Source: an uncultured Nioella sp.
Lineage (GTDB): Bacteria; Pseudomonadota; Alphaproteobacteria; Rhodobacterales; Rhodobacteraceae
Assembly (NCBI GenBank): GCA_947495575.1
Contig: CANLZL010000006.1
Span: 1 to 64,000 of the forward strand
Length of the DNA stretch: 64,000 bases
Direction: 5' to 3'
The notes under the pieces were generated by a model that did no database searches, was not told the DNA's origin, and saw only the letters and a list, made by a program, of their open reading frames with translations. A program made the position numbers and the translations under genes. Shown one piece after another: positions 1-7,397 of the stretch (position 1 is its first letter; each line of letters opens with the position of its first letter).

Positions 1-150
1 TTCAAAGAGCAAGAGACAAAAATCAACCGACTGCGCTAATCTCAACTAGCGCCGCCCGCCAAAATCTACCTCATTTTACTACCGAACTTCCCTCCGAAGC
101 ACCGCTCCGTCCGTCCGTCCCGCGTCCCGTTAGCGCCTCAGCGCCGCCGG
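1..150 (-). promoter_or_regulatory. rRNA operon leader with boxA antitermination element
   Basis: The minus strand at 2-11 reads TGCTCTTTGA, close to the rRNA boxA consensus TGCTCTTTAA bound by NusB/NusE. In alphaproteobacteria this element lies between the rrn promoter and 16S rRNA. There is no open reading frame here, and the leader has GC-rich self-complementary segments (around 120-150) as expected of a processed rRNA leader. The call depends on the 16S gene lying immediately outside the window. Confidence 0.6.
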
Positions 151-158
151 TGAAGGGG

Positions 159-187
159 GTTCTACGGTTACTCACCAATACCCGCAA
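159..187 (-). promoter_or_regulatory. rRNA operon promoter (leftward)
   Basis: On the minus strand a -35 element TTGCGG (182-187) is followed after exactly 17 bases by TAGAAC (159-164) and then a C-rich discriminator. Upstream, at 188-240, the DNA is A/T-rich with the 9-mer TTTTTTGAA (plus strand) repeated at 192-200 and 213-221, 21 bp apart, like an UP element. Together with the boxA at 2-11 this is the arrangement of a growth-rate-controlled rRNA promoter. The 16S gene itself would lie to the left of base 1 and is not in the window. Confidence 0.65.
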
Positions 188-240
188 GACCTTTTTTGAA
201 GTTTCCGACAAGTTTTTTGAAATTTTCGTGAAACTCGTTT

Positions 241-536
241 GAAAACAAGCGCTTAAGTGCCGATTTTTCTGACCGAGCCACTTGGAATCTTACAGTGGTC
301 TCTGCATTGCAGCATCCGCAAAGCGACTCGGCCCCCAACATCTTGGGTTATCCACAGAGTCTTCCCCAAGAAGCAGTGATTTGCGCGCAGACTCGGCGTG
401 AATTTTACCAGATCGACCGGCTTTGGCCGACTCGCGATTCCGGTCAGGTCAAATCGACTTGGGGTTTGGTCGTTTGCTGAAGATGTGCAATTCGCCTGCG
501 CAGCTGCCCACAATTCCGGCCGCAGATGCCGAGGCG
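241..536. other. intergenic region with one DnaA box
   Basis: No convincing gene lies between the rRNA promoter and the 3' end of msrQ. A perfect DnaA box TTATCCACA is present at 348-356. I see no second perfect box or box cluster, so this is not an origin on present evidence. Short open frames here have no ribosome binding site and no recognisable product. Confidence 0.4.
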
Positions 537-1142
537 TTATCCCGCGACGCGGCGACGCTTTAACCAGAGCATCCGCATTGCCACGACGCCAATGGCCGCG
601 AGAAGGTACAGGATTGCTTCAACCGACCAGACCTTTTCCTGCATCACGAAATGCAGCCCGCCGAGTACAACCGCAACATAGGACAGGCGATGCAGCTTGG
701 TCCATTTCTGACCAAGTCTGCGGATCGACTTCTTGGTCGATGTCAGGGCCAAGGGCAGGAGCAACAGGAACGCGGCCATGCCAATGGTGATATAGGGGCG
801 TTCAACAATATCCTCGATCGCCTGCCCCCATAGAAAGGCCATATCCAGAGCCAGCCATGTCAGAAGGTGCAGAACAATGTATCCGAACCCAAGCAGTCCA
901 AGGGGGCGCCGGAATTTGAGCAGGTTCACCCCGGCATAGCGGCGCAGGGGCGTGACCAGCAGTGTCGCGATCAGGAGCTGCAGTGCCAGCAGGCCAAGCT
1001 CATGCTCAAGCGCTTTGACCGGCTCAACCCCCAGCCCACCATTTACACCAAGCCATAGCAGCCAGGCCGCAGGGATAAACCCGACGATATAAAGCGGCCA
1101 TTCCGGGATCTTGCGGGCCGTAGAGTTGATTAGGTCGATCAT
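537..1142 (-). CDS. msrQ: protein-methionine-sulfoxide reductase heme-binding subunit MsrQ
   Basis: A 201-residue integral membrane haem protein that passes electrons from the quinone pool or flavin to periplasmic MsrP, which repairs oxidised methionine in envelope proteins. The sequence is mostly hydrophobic helices, with the family's conserved histidines in the segments GYIVLHLLTW and KLHRLSYVAV and in GGLHFV, expected haem ligands. Length matches the family (about 200). It is the last gene of a three-gene operon, starting four bases after the stop of the small GDCCVxC gene. The 3' end has no clear T-rich terminator. Confidence 0.93.
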   Translation of the reverse strand: MIDLINSTARKIPEWPLYIVGFIPAAWLLWLGVNGGLGVEPVKALEHELGLLALQLLIATLLVTPLRRYAGVNLLKFRRPLGLLGFGYIVLHLLTWLALDMAFLWGQAIEDIVERPYITIGMAAFLLLLPLALTSTKKSIRRLGQKWTKLHRLSYVAVVLGGLHFVMQEKVWSVEAILYLLAAIGVVAMRMLWLKRRRVAG

Positions 1143-1146
1143 GGGT

Positions 1147-1359
1147 TCATCCGCAGCAAGTGTCGCCGGCCTGAATCGGCGGGCATGGGACAGTTCCGTA
1201 AGAGCAATAGACGCAGCAATCGCCGGGTTTTGGTGTCAGTACTTCCGAGCAGCCTGCGCATTGGTAGAACCATTGGCAGGCATCCTGAGGCATCTGTTCC
1301 GATGCGACATGCCCGCATTTCGGGCAAGTCACTGTTGATGTCAGAACAAGCTCGGTCAT
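1147..1359 (-). CDS. GDCCVxC domain-containing small Cys-rich protein
   Basis: A 70-residue protein with nine to ten cysteines. An N-terminal CPKCG knuckle, a CQWFYQCAGC pair and the signature GDCCVYCSYG are followed by a terminal CC. The GDCCVxC family includes members with selenocysteine at the signature; here all positions are ordinary Cys codons. Its biochemical role is unknown to me; a zinc- or metal-binding or thiol redox role is an inference. The gene sits between msrP and msrQ with three- and four-base gaps, so it is surely co-transcribed with the methionine sulfoxide repair system. Confidence 0.85.
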   Translation of the reverse strand: MTELVLTSTVTCPKCGHVASEQMPQDACQWFYQCAGCSEVLTPKPGDCCVYCSYGTVPCPPIQAGDTCCG

Positions 1360-1362
1360 CGC

Positions 1363-2268
1363 TCAGTAGTGAACCGACAGGTCCATGCCCTCATACATAT
1401 GCGCCACTTCATCCTCATAGCCATTGAACATCAATGTCTCCTGGCGTCCGGAAAAGAGGCCGCCACCAATGGGCCGTTCGGTCGCCTGGCTCCAACGTGG
1501 GTGATCCACATTTGGGTTCACATTGGAATAGAAACCGTATTCGCGCGGGATCAGCATGTTCCATGTGTTGGGCGGCTGTTCGTCGGTCAGGGTAATACGG
1601 ACAATCGACTTGATCGATTTGAATCCGTATTTCCATGGCACCACCAGACGGATCGGGGCGCCGTTCTGATTGGGGATCGTACGACCGTAAATTCCGGTGG
1701 CCATCAGGGTCAGGGGATTCATCGCCTCATCCAGACGCAGACCCTCGCGATAGGGCCATTCCAGAATATTGCGGCGCTGGCCGGGCATTTCCTCGGGCCG
1801 CACGAGGGTCTCGAAGGCCACATATTGTGCGCCATCCTGAACACCCACACGGTTCAAAAGGTCGGCCAGCTCGAACCCGTTCCACGGGATGACCATCGAC
1901 CAGGCCTCAACACAGCGGAATCGGTAGATACGTTCCTCGATGGTCATGCCGTCCAAGACATCAGCCAAGGAGTACGTGCCGGGATTGTCGACCAGACCGT
2001 CAATTTCAATCGACCAAGGGTCGGTGGTCAACATATGAGCATTGGCGGCAGGATCGGACTTCCCCGTGCCGAACTCATAGAAATTGTTGTAGGTCGTGAT
2101 CTCTTCGAAGGTGTTTGGCTCCAGGGTGTCTTGCGCCTGCGCCTTTCCCCCAATCAGGCCAGTCCCAAGCGCGGCCCCTGCGCCAGCCATAATCTGACGA
2201 CGGTTGAGAAACATATGTTCGGGCGTGACATCATCCCAAGTCAGGGATGAGCGGTAGCGATGCGCCAT
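1363..2268 (-). CDS. msrP: protein-methionine-sulfoxide reductase catalytic subunit MsrP
   Basis: A periplasmic molybdopterin enzyme of the sulfite-oxidase fold that reduces methionine sulfoxide in proteins. Residues 21-47 form a twin-arginine signal (NRRQIMAG, then a hydrophobic stretch ending AQAQ). Cys119 in [14 protein letters not shown] is the expected molybdenum ligand. The length of 301 residues is typical. The start is supported by the strong ribosome site AGGAGG a few bases upstream on the minus strand. First gene of msrP-GDCCVxC-msrQ. The mature protein would depend on Tat export and on MsrQ for electrons. Confidence 0.95.
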   Translation of the reverse strand: MAHRYRSSLTWDDVTPEHMFLNRRQIMAGAGAALGTGLIGGKAQAQDTLEPNTFEEITTYNNFYEFGTGKSDPAANAHMLTTDPWSIEIDGLVDNPGTYSLADVLDGMTIEERIYRFRCVEAWSMVIPWNGFELADLLNRVGVQDGAQYVAFETLVRPEEMPGQRRNILEWPYREGLRLDEAMNPLTLMATGIYGRTIPNQNGAPIRLVVPWKYGFKSIKSIVRITLTDEQPPNTWNMLIPREYGFYSNVNPNVDHPRWSQATERPIGGGLFSGRQETLMFNGYEDEVAHMYEGMDLSVHY

Positions 2269-2341
2269 GGAAACCTCCTAAATGCGTTTGAGCAAAACTT
2301 GCCAAAAAACATAAGGGCAAACCATTACCAAGCGCGTGATC

Positions 2342-3838
2342 TCACGGCATTGTTTGGTTTTCGTTACTTCTGGGGAATATTTCGTGCATCGGGCGTGACT
2401 GCCCGTCATCGCCCATCAAACGGACATGGCGGCGGCGCATTTGCCGGGGTTCGGCAACCCCGACGGAATGCGCAATTGTCTCTACTTCCTTGATAATATT
2501 GGTTGCGTAGCGCGCGACGCGATCCTCTTTCACCTCGACAACCAGTCCTTTCTGGAACCGTGGATCATGCGTGGTGATGCCTGTCGGGCAGGTGTTTTTG
2601 TTACATTTCAATGCCTGAATGCAACCGAGCGAGAACATAAAGCCACGGGCAGATGTAACAAAGTCAGCACCTGCGGCCAGAGCCCAGGCAACATCGCCAG
2701 GGTTGATCAGCTTGCCAGAGGCGATCAGTCGAATGCGATCTTTCAACCCGGCGCGGTCCCGGATGTCAGACACCATCAGAAGTGACTCGCGGATTGACAT
2801 CCCTACCAAATCCATCAGCGGCATGGGCGAGGCCCCGGTGCCGCCCTCCCCCCCGTCTATGGTGATGAAATCTGGCGCACTGTCTGGTCCCCGTTGATTG
2901 ACCAACGCAAAGAACTCCTCAACCGGCGCGCTGTCGCTGGCCACGGTTTTTATGCCGACGGGCTTGCCCGTCACCTCACGGATATGGGCGATCATATCCA
3001 GAAGGTCGTCATAGGACGCGATTTCAGGATGGCGGTTTGGCGATAAACTGGATTGCCCTGGCAGGATGCCTCGGATCTCTGCGATTTCGTCTGTCACCTT
3101 CTCACCCGGCAAGATGCCACCTTTGCCGGGTTTCGCCCCTTGTGCCAGTTTCAGCTCAAACATCTTGATGGCGTCATGACGGGCGACGTCGCGCAGCTTG
3201 TCATCGTTCAGCGTGCCATCTGGATTTCTAACGCCGTATTTCGCTGTGCCAATCTGAAAGACGATGTCGCAGCCCCCCTCCAGATGGTAGGGCGACACGC
3301 CGCCCTCGCCTGTATTCATCCAGATCCCGGCCTTTTTTGCCCCACGGGCCAAGGCCCGCACAGCAGGCTTGGACAGGGCCCCATAGCTCATGCCGGAAAT
3401 GTTGAAGAAGGAGGGCGCGTAATAAGGATGCCGCGCACCCGGTCCGATTAGCAATGGTTCGGTACTTGCGTATTGGTCATCCAGGGGCGGGAACGGCGCA
3501 TTCACAAAAATGGGCGTACCCGGCACGTTCAGATTTCGGGTTGATCCAAAAGCCAGTGTATTCGACCCACCATCGGCTGCATGATTGACCCAATCGCGCT
3601 GCGCCCGGTTGAACGGCAGCTCTTCGCGATCCATCGCAAAGAAATACTGCCGAAAGAACTCTCCCAAGGCAGAAAAAATGTGTCGAAACCGCCCAATCAC
3701 CGGATAGTTCCGCCGGATCGCATCATGGGTCTGCAAACGGTCGATAATCGCCAGAACCAGTAAGGCAAGCACGACAAGACCAACAACGATCAGAAAGGCC
3801 TGAGCGATGTATTCTACAAAAAGTGTCATCATGAGCAT
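2342..3838 (-). CDS. FMN-binding glutamate synthase family protein (membrane-anchored)
   Basis: A 498-residue protein with one N-terminal transmembrane helix (about residues 9-31) and then a complete glutamate-synthase-type FMN barrel. Visible signatures are ISGMSYGALSKPAV, NTGEGG, GGEGGTGASP and a cysteine cluster ALKCNKNTCPTG resembling the iron-sulfur ligand segment of GltB. It lacks the amidotransferase domain of true glutamate synthase. The physiological reaction of this stand-alone family is not established; it is not evidence for ammonia assimilation. It is followed by the msr operon on the same strand with a gap of 73 bases, so joint transcription is possible but not shown. Confidence 0.85.
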   Translation of the reverse strand: MLMMTLFVEYIAQAFLIVVGLVVLALLVLAIIDRLQTHDAIRRNYPVIGRFRHIFSALGEFFRQYFFAMDREELPFNRAQRDWVNHAADGGSNTLAFGSTRNLNVPGTPIFVNAPFPPLDDQYASTEPLLIGPGARHPYYAPSFFNISGMSYGALSKPAVRALARGAKKAGIWMNTGEGGVSPYHLEGGCDIVFQIGTAKYGVRNPDGTLNDDKLRDVARHDAIKMFELKLAQGAKPGKGGILPGEKVTDEIAEIRGILPGQSSLSPNRHPEIASYDDLLDMIAHIREVTGKPVGIKTVASDSAPVEEFFALVNQRGPDSAPDFITIDGGEGGTGASPMPLMDLVGMSIRESLLMVSDIRDRAGLKDRIRLIASGKLINPGDVAWALAAGADFVTSARGFMFSLGCIQALKCNKNTCPTGITTHDPRFQKGLVVEVKEDRVARYATNIIKEVETIAHSVGVAEPRQMRRRHVRLMGDDGQSRPMHEIFPRSNENQTMP

Positions 3839-4060
3839 GGCCCTTCAGTCAATTGGGTCTGTTTACATTGCCGAACTCCTGAAGTGGTAGCAATCCAGCC
3901 CGACAGCGTCCTTGTTCACGATCAATCAACTTTATCGCGGTCCATGCCTCGATTGGTTCGTTTTATAAGGCCAATAATGGGCTTCGGTCCGAATTGTTCC
4001 CGCATCCGACCACAATAGCGGCGGCAGAACCGAGAAAATTTGCTCTTCGTTTTTAATTGG

Positions 4061-4076
4061 TTAACAATTCGTTAAC
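4061..4076. promoter_or_regulatory. CtrA-type binding site upstream of RTX gene
   Basis: TTAACAATTCGTTAAC, i.e. TTAA-N7-TTAAC, matches the full consensus of the alphaproteobacterial response regulator CtrA. It lies 91 bases before the start codon at 4167, in an intergenic stretch with no other gene. The same pattern precedes the second RTX gene (58197-58212). Binding itself is inferred. Confidence 0.6.
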
Positions 4077-4166
4077 GCGGCTGAAGATCGTTGACAAAAA
4101 CCCGAGGCAAGAGCGCAGCCGCCACCAATCCGTTGGCGGCCTAATAGATTTCGGTGGGAGGAAACG

Positions 4167-5240
4167 ATGGCTTTGAGCGAACAGCTTTTAATACATGGGC
4201 TAATTCTAAACGGTACAGTGCTGGACGATACGCTGGACGGCGGCGCAGATGATGACAAACTATTCGGCCTGGAAGGCGATGACCTGCTGAGGGGCTATGC
4301 TGGCGACGATAGCCTGAATGGTGGTTCTGGGGACGATACGATTCTAGGTGGAGCGGGGAATGACTACCTCTTTGGCAATAGCGGCAATGACAATTTGATC
4401 GGACAATCTGGTGACGACAGCCTTTTTGGCCGCAGCGGTGAGGACACGTTGAATGGCGGCACTGGAAATGACTATTTGAGCGGCGGCGAGGATAATGACC
4501 GCCTGTTTGGACATTTCGGCGAAGACACGCTTTTTGGCGGAGATGGCGATGATTTCCTTGCTGGCGGCAGTGATGATGACATTCTTAACGGTGGCGCCGG
4601 TGATGATCGTATGAACGGGGGTTCTGGAAACGATATATTGCGGGGAAATTCCGGGGACGACATGCTATTCGGGCGCGGTGGAGATGACCTGCTCGACGGG
4701 CGCACCGGTGAAGACAGCCTTTGGGGGGGATCCGGCAATGACACATTGGACGGCGGTCTTCATGATGACTACCTAAATGGGAATACTGGCGACGACTACG
4801 TCGCAGGCGGCGGCGGGAATGATCTTCTAATCGGCGGCTCAGGCAATGACACTCTGATTGGCGGAGCTGGCAATGACGAAGCCCGCGGCGGAGCTGGCGA
4901 CGACCGGCTCGCCGGAAATTCGGGCGACGATACTTTACTGGGGGATACCGGTGAGGACACCATCATCGACGGCTCTGGTGAGGATATCATGACAGGCGGG
5001 GCAGATTCCGACCGGTTTGTGTTCATGTTGGACGGTGATCTGGATGTGGTCACCGACTTCACACAGGGAGAAGATATTCTGGATTTCAGCCGGTTCGGCT
5101 ATTCCGACTTTTCCGATATGTTGTCGGACGTCGCAAGTGCATCCACCATCGGCAACAGTGTTGTATTCGAGTTGGGAAATGGCGAAAGCTTTATCATCGA
5201 AGGCGCAACCAATTTGTTCGCCAGCGACTTTATCTTCTGA
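4167..5240 (+). CDS. RTX (hemolysin-type calcium-binding repeat) protein, type I secretion candidate
   Basis: A 357-residue acidic protein made almost wholly of about 29 consecutive nine-residue RTX units (GG-x-G-x-D-x-L-x type) from roughly residue 20 to 288. They are followed by a serralysin-like tail (VVTDFTQGEDILDFSRFG) ending in the aromatic sequence ASDFIF, the usual C-terminal signal for type I secretion. There is no N-terminal signal peptide and no recognisable catalytic domain. The start is fixed by GGGAGGA at 4156-4162. No ABC exporter, membrane-fusion protein or TolC gene lies in the window. A calcium-binding extracellular or surface protein is likely; its function is unknown. Confidence 0.85.
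   Translation: MALSEQLLIHGLILNGTVLDDTLDGGADDDKLFGLEGDDLLRGYAGDDSLNGGSGDDTILGGAGNDYLFGNSGNDNLIGQSGDDSLFGRSGEDTLNGGTGNDYLSGGEDNDRLFGHFGEDTLFGGDGDDFLAGGSDDDILNGGAGDDRMNGGSGNDILRGNSGDDMLFGRGGDDLLDGRTGEDSLWGGSGNDTLDGGLHDDYLNGNTGDDYVAGGGGNDLLIGGSGNDTLIGGAGNDEARGGAGDDRLAGNSGDDTLLGDTGEDTIIDGSGEDIMTGGADSDRFVFMLDGDLDVVTDFTQGEDILDFSRFGYSDFSDMLSDVASASTIGNSVVFELGNGESFIIEGATNLFASDFIF
4224..5036 (+). repeat. tandem 27-bp units encoding RTX nonapeptides
   Basis: About 29 contiguous degenerate 27-bp units encode G-x-G-D/N-D motifs such as GSGDDTILGG and GAGNDYLFGN. The DNA copies have diverged at third positions, so this is an old protein-level repeat rather than a recent DNA expansion. Such arrays can change length by slippage or recombination and may be misassembled from short reads. 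Confidence 0.85.
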
Positions 5241-5290
5241 TCCGTTCAAAAAATGGACGGCTCCAGCGCCTGATCTCTGGTTGCTTTTTC

Positions 5291-5315
5291 GCTCGGCCAT
5301 CTGTGATGGCCGAGC
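5291..5315 (+). terminator. hairpin after RTX gene
   Basis: An 11-bp perfect stem (5291-5301 with 5305-5315) and a TGT loop lie about 50 bases after the RTX stop codon. There is no good downstream T-run, so it may be a transcript-stabilising hairpin or a weak terminator rather than a classical intrinsic one. Confidence 0.45.
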
Positions 5316-5539
5316 CTGCAACCCTTTCCTGGCTCGCACAGCACATTGCCCTGACTGGAGAACAATCCGGGGATTTAAATACGACACCCCTTATGCGAAA
5401 GGCACTGAGTGGCGCCGTCGGCGACGGTGTCCCTTAGAAAGTCACCTTGCCCCATTCCGGCGGCAGTGGTTTCACCTGAAAAACCAAGTGGAAATGCACC
5501 CATCTCTGAATTGAGATGCACAAATGATCCCGAAATTTT

Positions 5540-5553
5540 TCACAAATTTGTGA
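5540..5553. promoter_or_regulatory. 14-bp perfect palindrome TCACAAATTTGTGA upstream of fasciclin genes
   Basis: A perfect dyad in the 460-base non-coding interval between the RTX gene and the first fasciclin gene, about 160 bases before the start. It looks like an operator for a dimeric regulator, but I cannot assign one. The rest of the interval 5316-5690 contains no gene with a ribosome site that I can support. Confidence 0.4.
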
Positions 5554-5712
5554 CTGGAAAACTTAAGCACGCCTTGCTTAGGGCGGCGCAATTATTTGGC
5601 AAGTAGTTCCATGGGCTGAAACCATTCTGGACGGTTCTGCTTACCGCTCCACCTCCTGCTCAAGCCCGACACCCCGGGCTGGATCAACATATCCAAACAG
5701 GAGATGACAACA

Positions 5713-6195
5713 ATGCTTCGCCGTACTTTTCTTGCCGCAACCGCTGCAACCGCTCTTTCTACCGCCGCCTTTGCTGACGGCCATTCCATGGACATCGTAG
5801 ACACCGCGATTGATGCGGGTAGCTTTACGACACTAGTGGCCGCCGTGCAGGCCGCCGGATTGGAAGAGACCCTTCGTGGTGACGGCCCGTTCACGGTTTT
5901 TGCCCCCACAGATGAAGCCTTCGCCGCGCTACCAGATGGCACTGTCGAGACGCTCCTGATGGAGGAAAACCTCGATCAACTGGTCGCGATTCTGACCTAT
6001 CACGTTGTTCCCGGCGCAGTTATGTCGACTGACCTCAGCGACGGCATGATGGCCACCACAGTGCAGGGCAGCGATGTCTCCATCGGCACAATGGGTGGCG
6101 TTATGGTCAATGACGCAACTGTCGTGGCTGCAGATATCGAAGCCTCGAACGGCATCATCCACGTCATCGACAGCGTGATCATTCCCGAGATGTAA
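5713..6195 (+). CDS. secreted fasciclin (FAS1) domain protein, first copy
   Basis: About 160 residues: a cleavable signal peptide ([21 protein letters not shown], cut before DGHS) followed by a single FAS1 domain. The domain shows the signatures [25 protein letters not shown] and [16 protein letters not shown]1 proteins mediate adhesion or matrix interactions; the bacterial role is usually unknown. I chose the ATG at 5713 because AGGAG (5699-5703) abuts the ATG at 5704 but is nine bases from 5713. A second FAS1 gene follows after 71 bases on the same strand, so the pair is probably one operon ending at the terminator at 6792. Confidence 0.9.
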   Translation: MLRRTFLAATAATALSTAAFADGHSMDIVDTAIDAGSFTTLVAAVQAAGLEETLRGDGPFTVFAPTDEAFAALPDGTVETLLMEENLDQLVAILTYHVVPGAVMSTDLSDGMMATTVQGSDVSIGTMGGVMVNDATVVAADIEASNGIIHVIDSVIIPEM

Positions 6196-6266
6196 AGCCT
6201 TCGTCCTCTGCCCTGTCGGCGGGGGACATTCCATTTCGTCCTAACTCAAAAAAGGGGAGCCCCCAA

Positions 6267-6764
6267 ATGGACCGTCGTCAATTCTTTGCTGCCACCGCAG
6301 GTGCAGCTGCCGCAACCGTGACTTTGCCATCATTGACTTTGGCGCAATCTGCCACAATCGTCGATCTGGCCGTTGCCACGCCAGAGCTCAGCACGCTTGT
6401 CACCGCTGTTCAGGCCGCTGGTCTGGTCGATACACTTGCCGGGCCCGGCAACTTCACCGTCTTTGCGCCGACAAACCGCGCCTTCGAACATTTGCCACAC
6501 GGCGTATTGGAAAGCCTTTTGCAGCCGGAAAATGTTGGCCAGCTGACCGATGTGCTGACCTACCACGTCTCCGGCGCGTATTACCCGGCCTCGGCCATCG
6601 TCGGTCAACGCGGCCGCATCCCAACTGTGCAGGGCGGTTATATTCACGCCAATGGCCGTGGAAACGGCGTGCATTTGAATGGCAATGCTGCGGTGACAAC
6701 TGCAGACGTTATGGCCTCAAACGGGGTTGTTCACATTATCGACGCTGTTCTTCTGCCAAGCTGA
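6267..6764 (+). CDS. secreted fasciclin (FAS1) domain protein, second copy
   Basis: A 165-residue paralogue of the preceding gene. The N-terminus MDRRQFFAATAGAAAATVTL has a twin-arginine-like RRQFF motif, so this copy may leave the cell folded by Tat, unlike its neighbour's simpler Sec-like signal. The FAS1 signatures are FTVFAPTNRAFEHLP, LTYHVSGAYYP and NGVVHIIDAVLLP. The ribosome site AGGGGAG precedes the ATG. The divergence between the copies and the different export signals argue for an old duplication with separate roles. The gene is closed by a strong terminator. Confidence 0.9.
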   Translation: MDRRQFFAATAGAAAATVTLPSLTLAQSATIVDLAVATPELSTLVTAVQAAGLVDTLAGPGNFTVFAPTNRAFEHLPHGVLESLLQPENVGQLTDVLTYHVSGAYYPASAIVGQRGRIPTVQGGYIHANGRGNGVHLNGNAAVTTADVMASNGVVHIIDAVLLPS

Positions 6765-6791
6765 TCCCCCTCTTTCAGCTTGAATCAGAAG

Positions 6792-6831
6792 AAACGCCCC
6801 GGAGCCTGCGTGGGATCCGGGGCGTTTTTTG
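6792..6831. terminator. intrinsic terminator, bidirectional
   Basis: A 12-bp stem AAACGCCCCGGA (6792-6803) pairs with 6816-6827 across a 12-base loop and is followed by a T-run. It separates the second fasciclin gene from the convergent HxlR gene and can serve both strands because of the A-run on the left. Confidence 0.85.
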
Positions 6832-6842
6832 TTTGGCCAAAT

Positions 6843-7220
6843 TCAATCTCGTTGATCGCGGTCATATTCCATGCGCGCGGATTTCACCGTGTCCATTTGA
6901 TCGTTCGACCAAAACACCAGCGGCTTCAGATTTTCGAGCAGGCTCCGCCCCAAAGGAGTCAGCTCATAATAGACAGCCACCGGCGGCCCAGGCTCGACGG
7001 TTCGCGTCAAGTAGCCATCCCGCTGCAGGCCGCGCAGGTTTTCTGTTAAAACACGCTGCGTGACATCGCCAATACACCGTTTCACCTCGCCGAACCGTTT
7101 CGGGCCGTCCTCCAATGCCAACACGATGATCATCCGCCATTTGCCGGTCACGTTAGACAGGACAGAGCGGATGGGACAGTTCGAGGCCTCGGCCTTGCTT
7201 TCTACGCCTATGGGCAACAT
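6843..7220 (-). CDS. HxlR family winged-helix transcriptional regulator
   Basis: A 125-residue HxlR-type regulator with CPIRSVLSNVTGKWRMIIVLAL, where the Cys-Pro is the conserved N-terminal motif, followed by the DNA-recognition segment (FGEVKRCIGDVTQRVLTENLRGL) and the wing (YYELTPLGRSLL). Such proteins bind DNA as dimers and often respond to electrophiles or oxidation through the N-terminal cysteine. The gene is divergent from the NTF2-like gene at 7398; the shared 177-base interval holds a candidate operator (7299-7318), so it probably controls that neighbour. Confidence 0.88.
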   Translation of the reverse strand: MLPIGVESKAEASNCPIRSVLSNVTGKWRMIIVLALEDGPKRFGEVKRCIGDVTQRVLTENLRGLQRDGYLTRTVEPGPPVAVYYELTPLGRSLLENLKPLVFWSNDQMDTVKSARMEYDRDQRD

Positions 7221-7298
7221 GGGAATCTCGGTGCAATACTGATACCAGCCTCCATTAACATACCCGAACCATCACCCACAACCCTGGCTGACATCCCT

Positions 7299-7318
7299 TG
7301 GTATCTCCGAGCATACCA
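7299..7318. promoter_or_regulatory. candidate HxlR operator
   Basis: The inverted repeat TGGTAT-N8-ATACCA lies between the divergent HxlR and NTF2-like genes. Another copy of the half-site ATACCAG is at 7242-7248, close to the HxlR start, consistent with control of both genes. The assignment rests on position and symmetry only. Confidence 0.45.
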
Positions 7319-7397
7319 GGTACGAAAATAGTGCGTAATTGAACCTTGGTGCGTTTTTGATACTTAGTGGGATATATTGATTCGAAAGGACCCACCC

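Noticed and set aside
348-356. Perfect DnaA box near the left edge, considered as part of a replication origin
   Set aside because: Only one clear box, no AT-rich unwinding region with clustered boxes, and no dnaA or parAB genes nearby. An rRNA promoter explains the AT-rich stretch better.
1147-1359. Possible selenoprotein in the GDCCVxC family
   Set aside because: Translation shows Cys at all signature positions and a normal stop; no in-frame TGA needs recoding.
1369-2250. Long plus-strand open frame of 293 codons opposite msrP
   Set aside because: It mirrors the msrP coding region, has no recognisable domain or ribosome site, and is explained by the GC-rich codon pattern of the opposite strand.
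4224-5036. Regular repetition considered as a CRISPR array or satellite
   Set aside because: The units are in-frame codons for RTX nonapeptides with no unique spacers and no cas genes.
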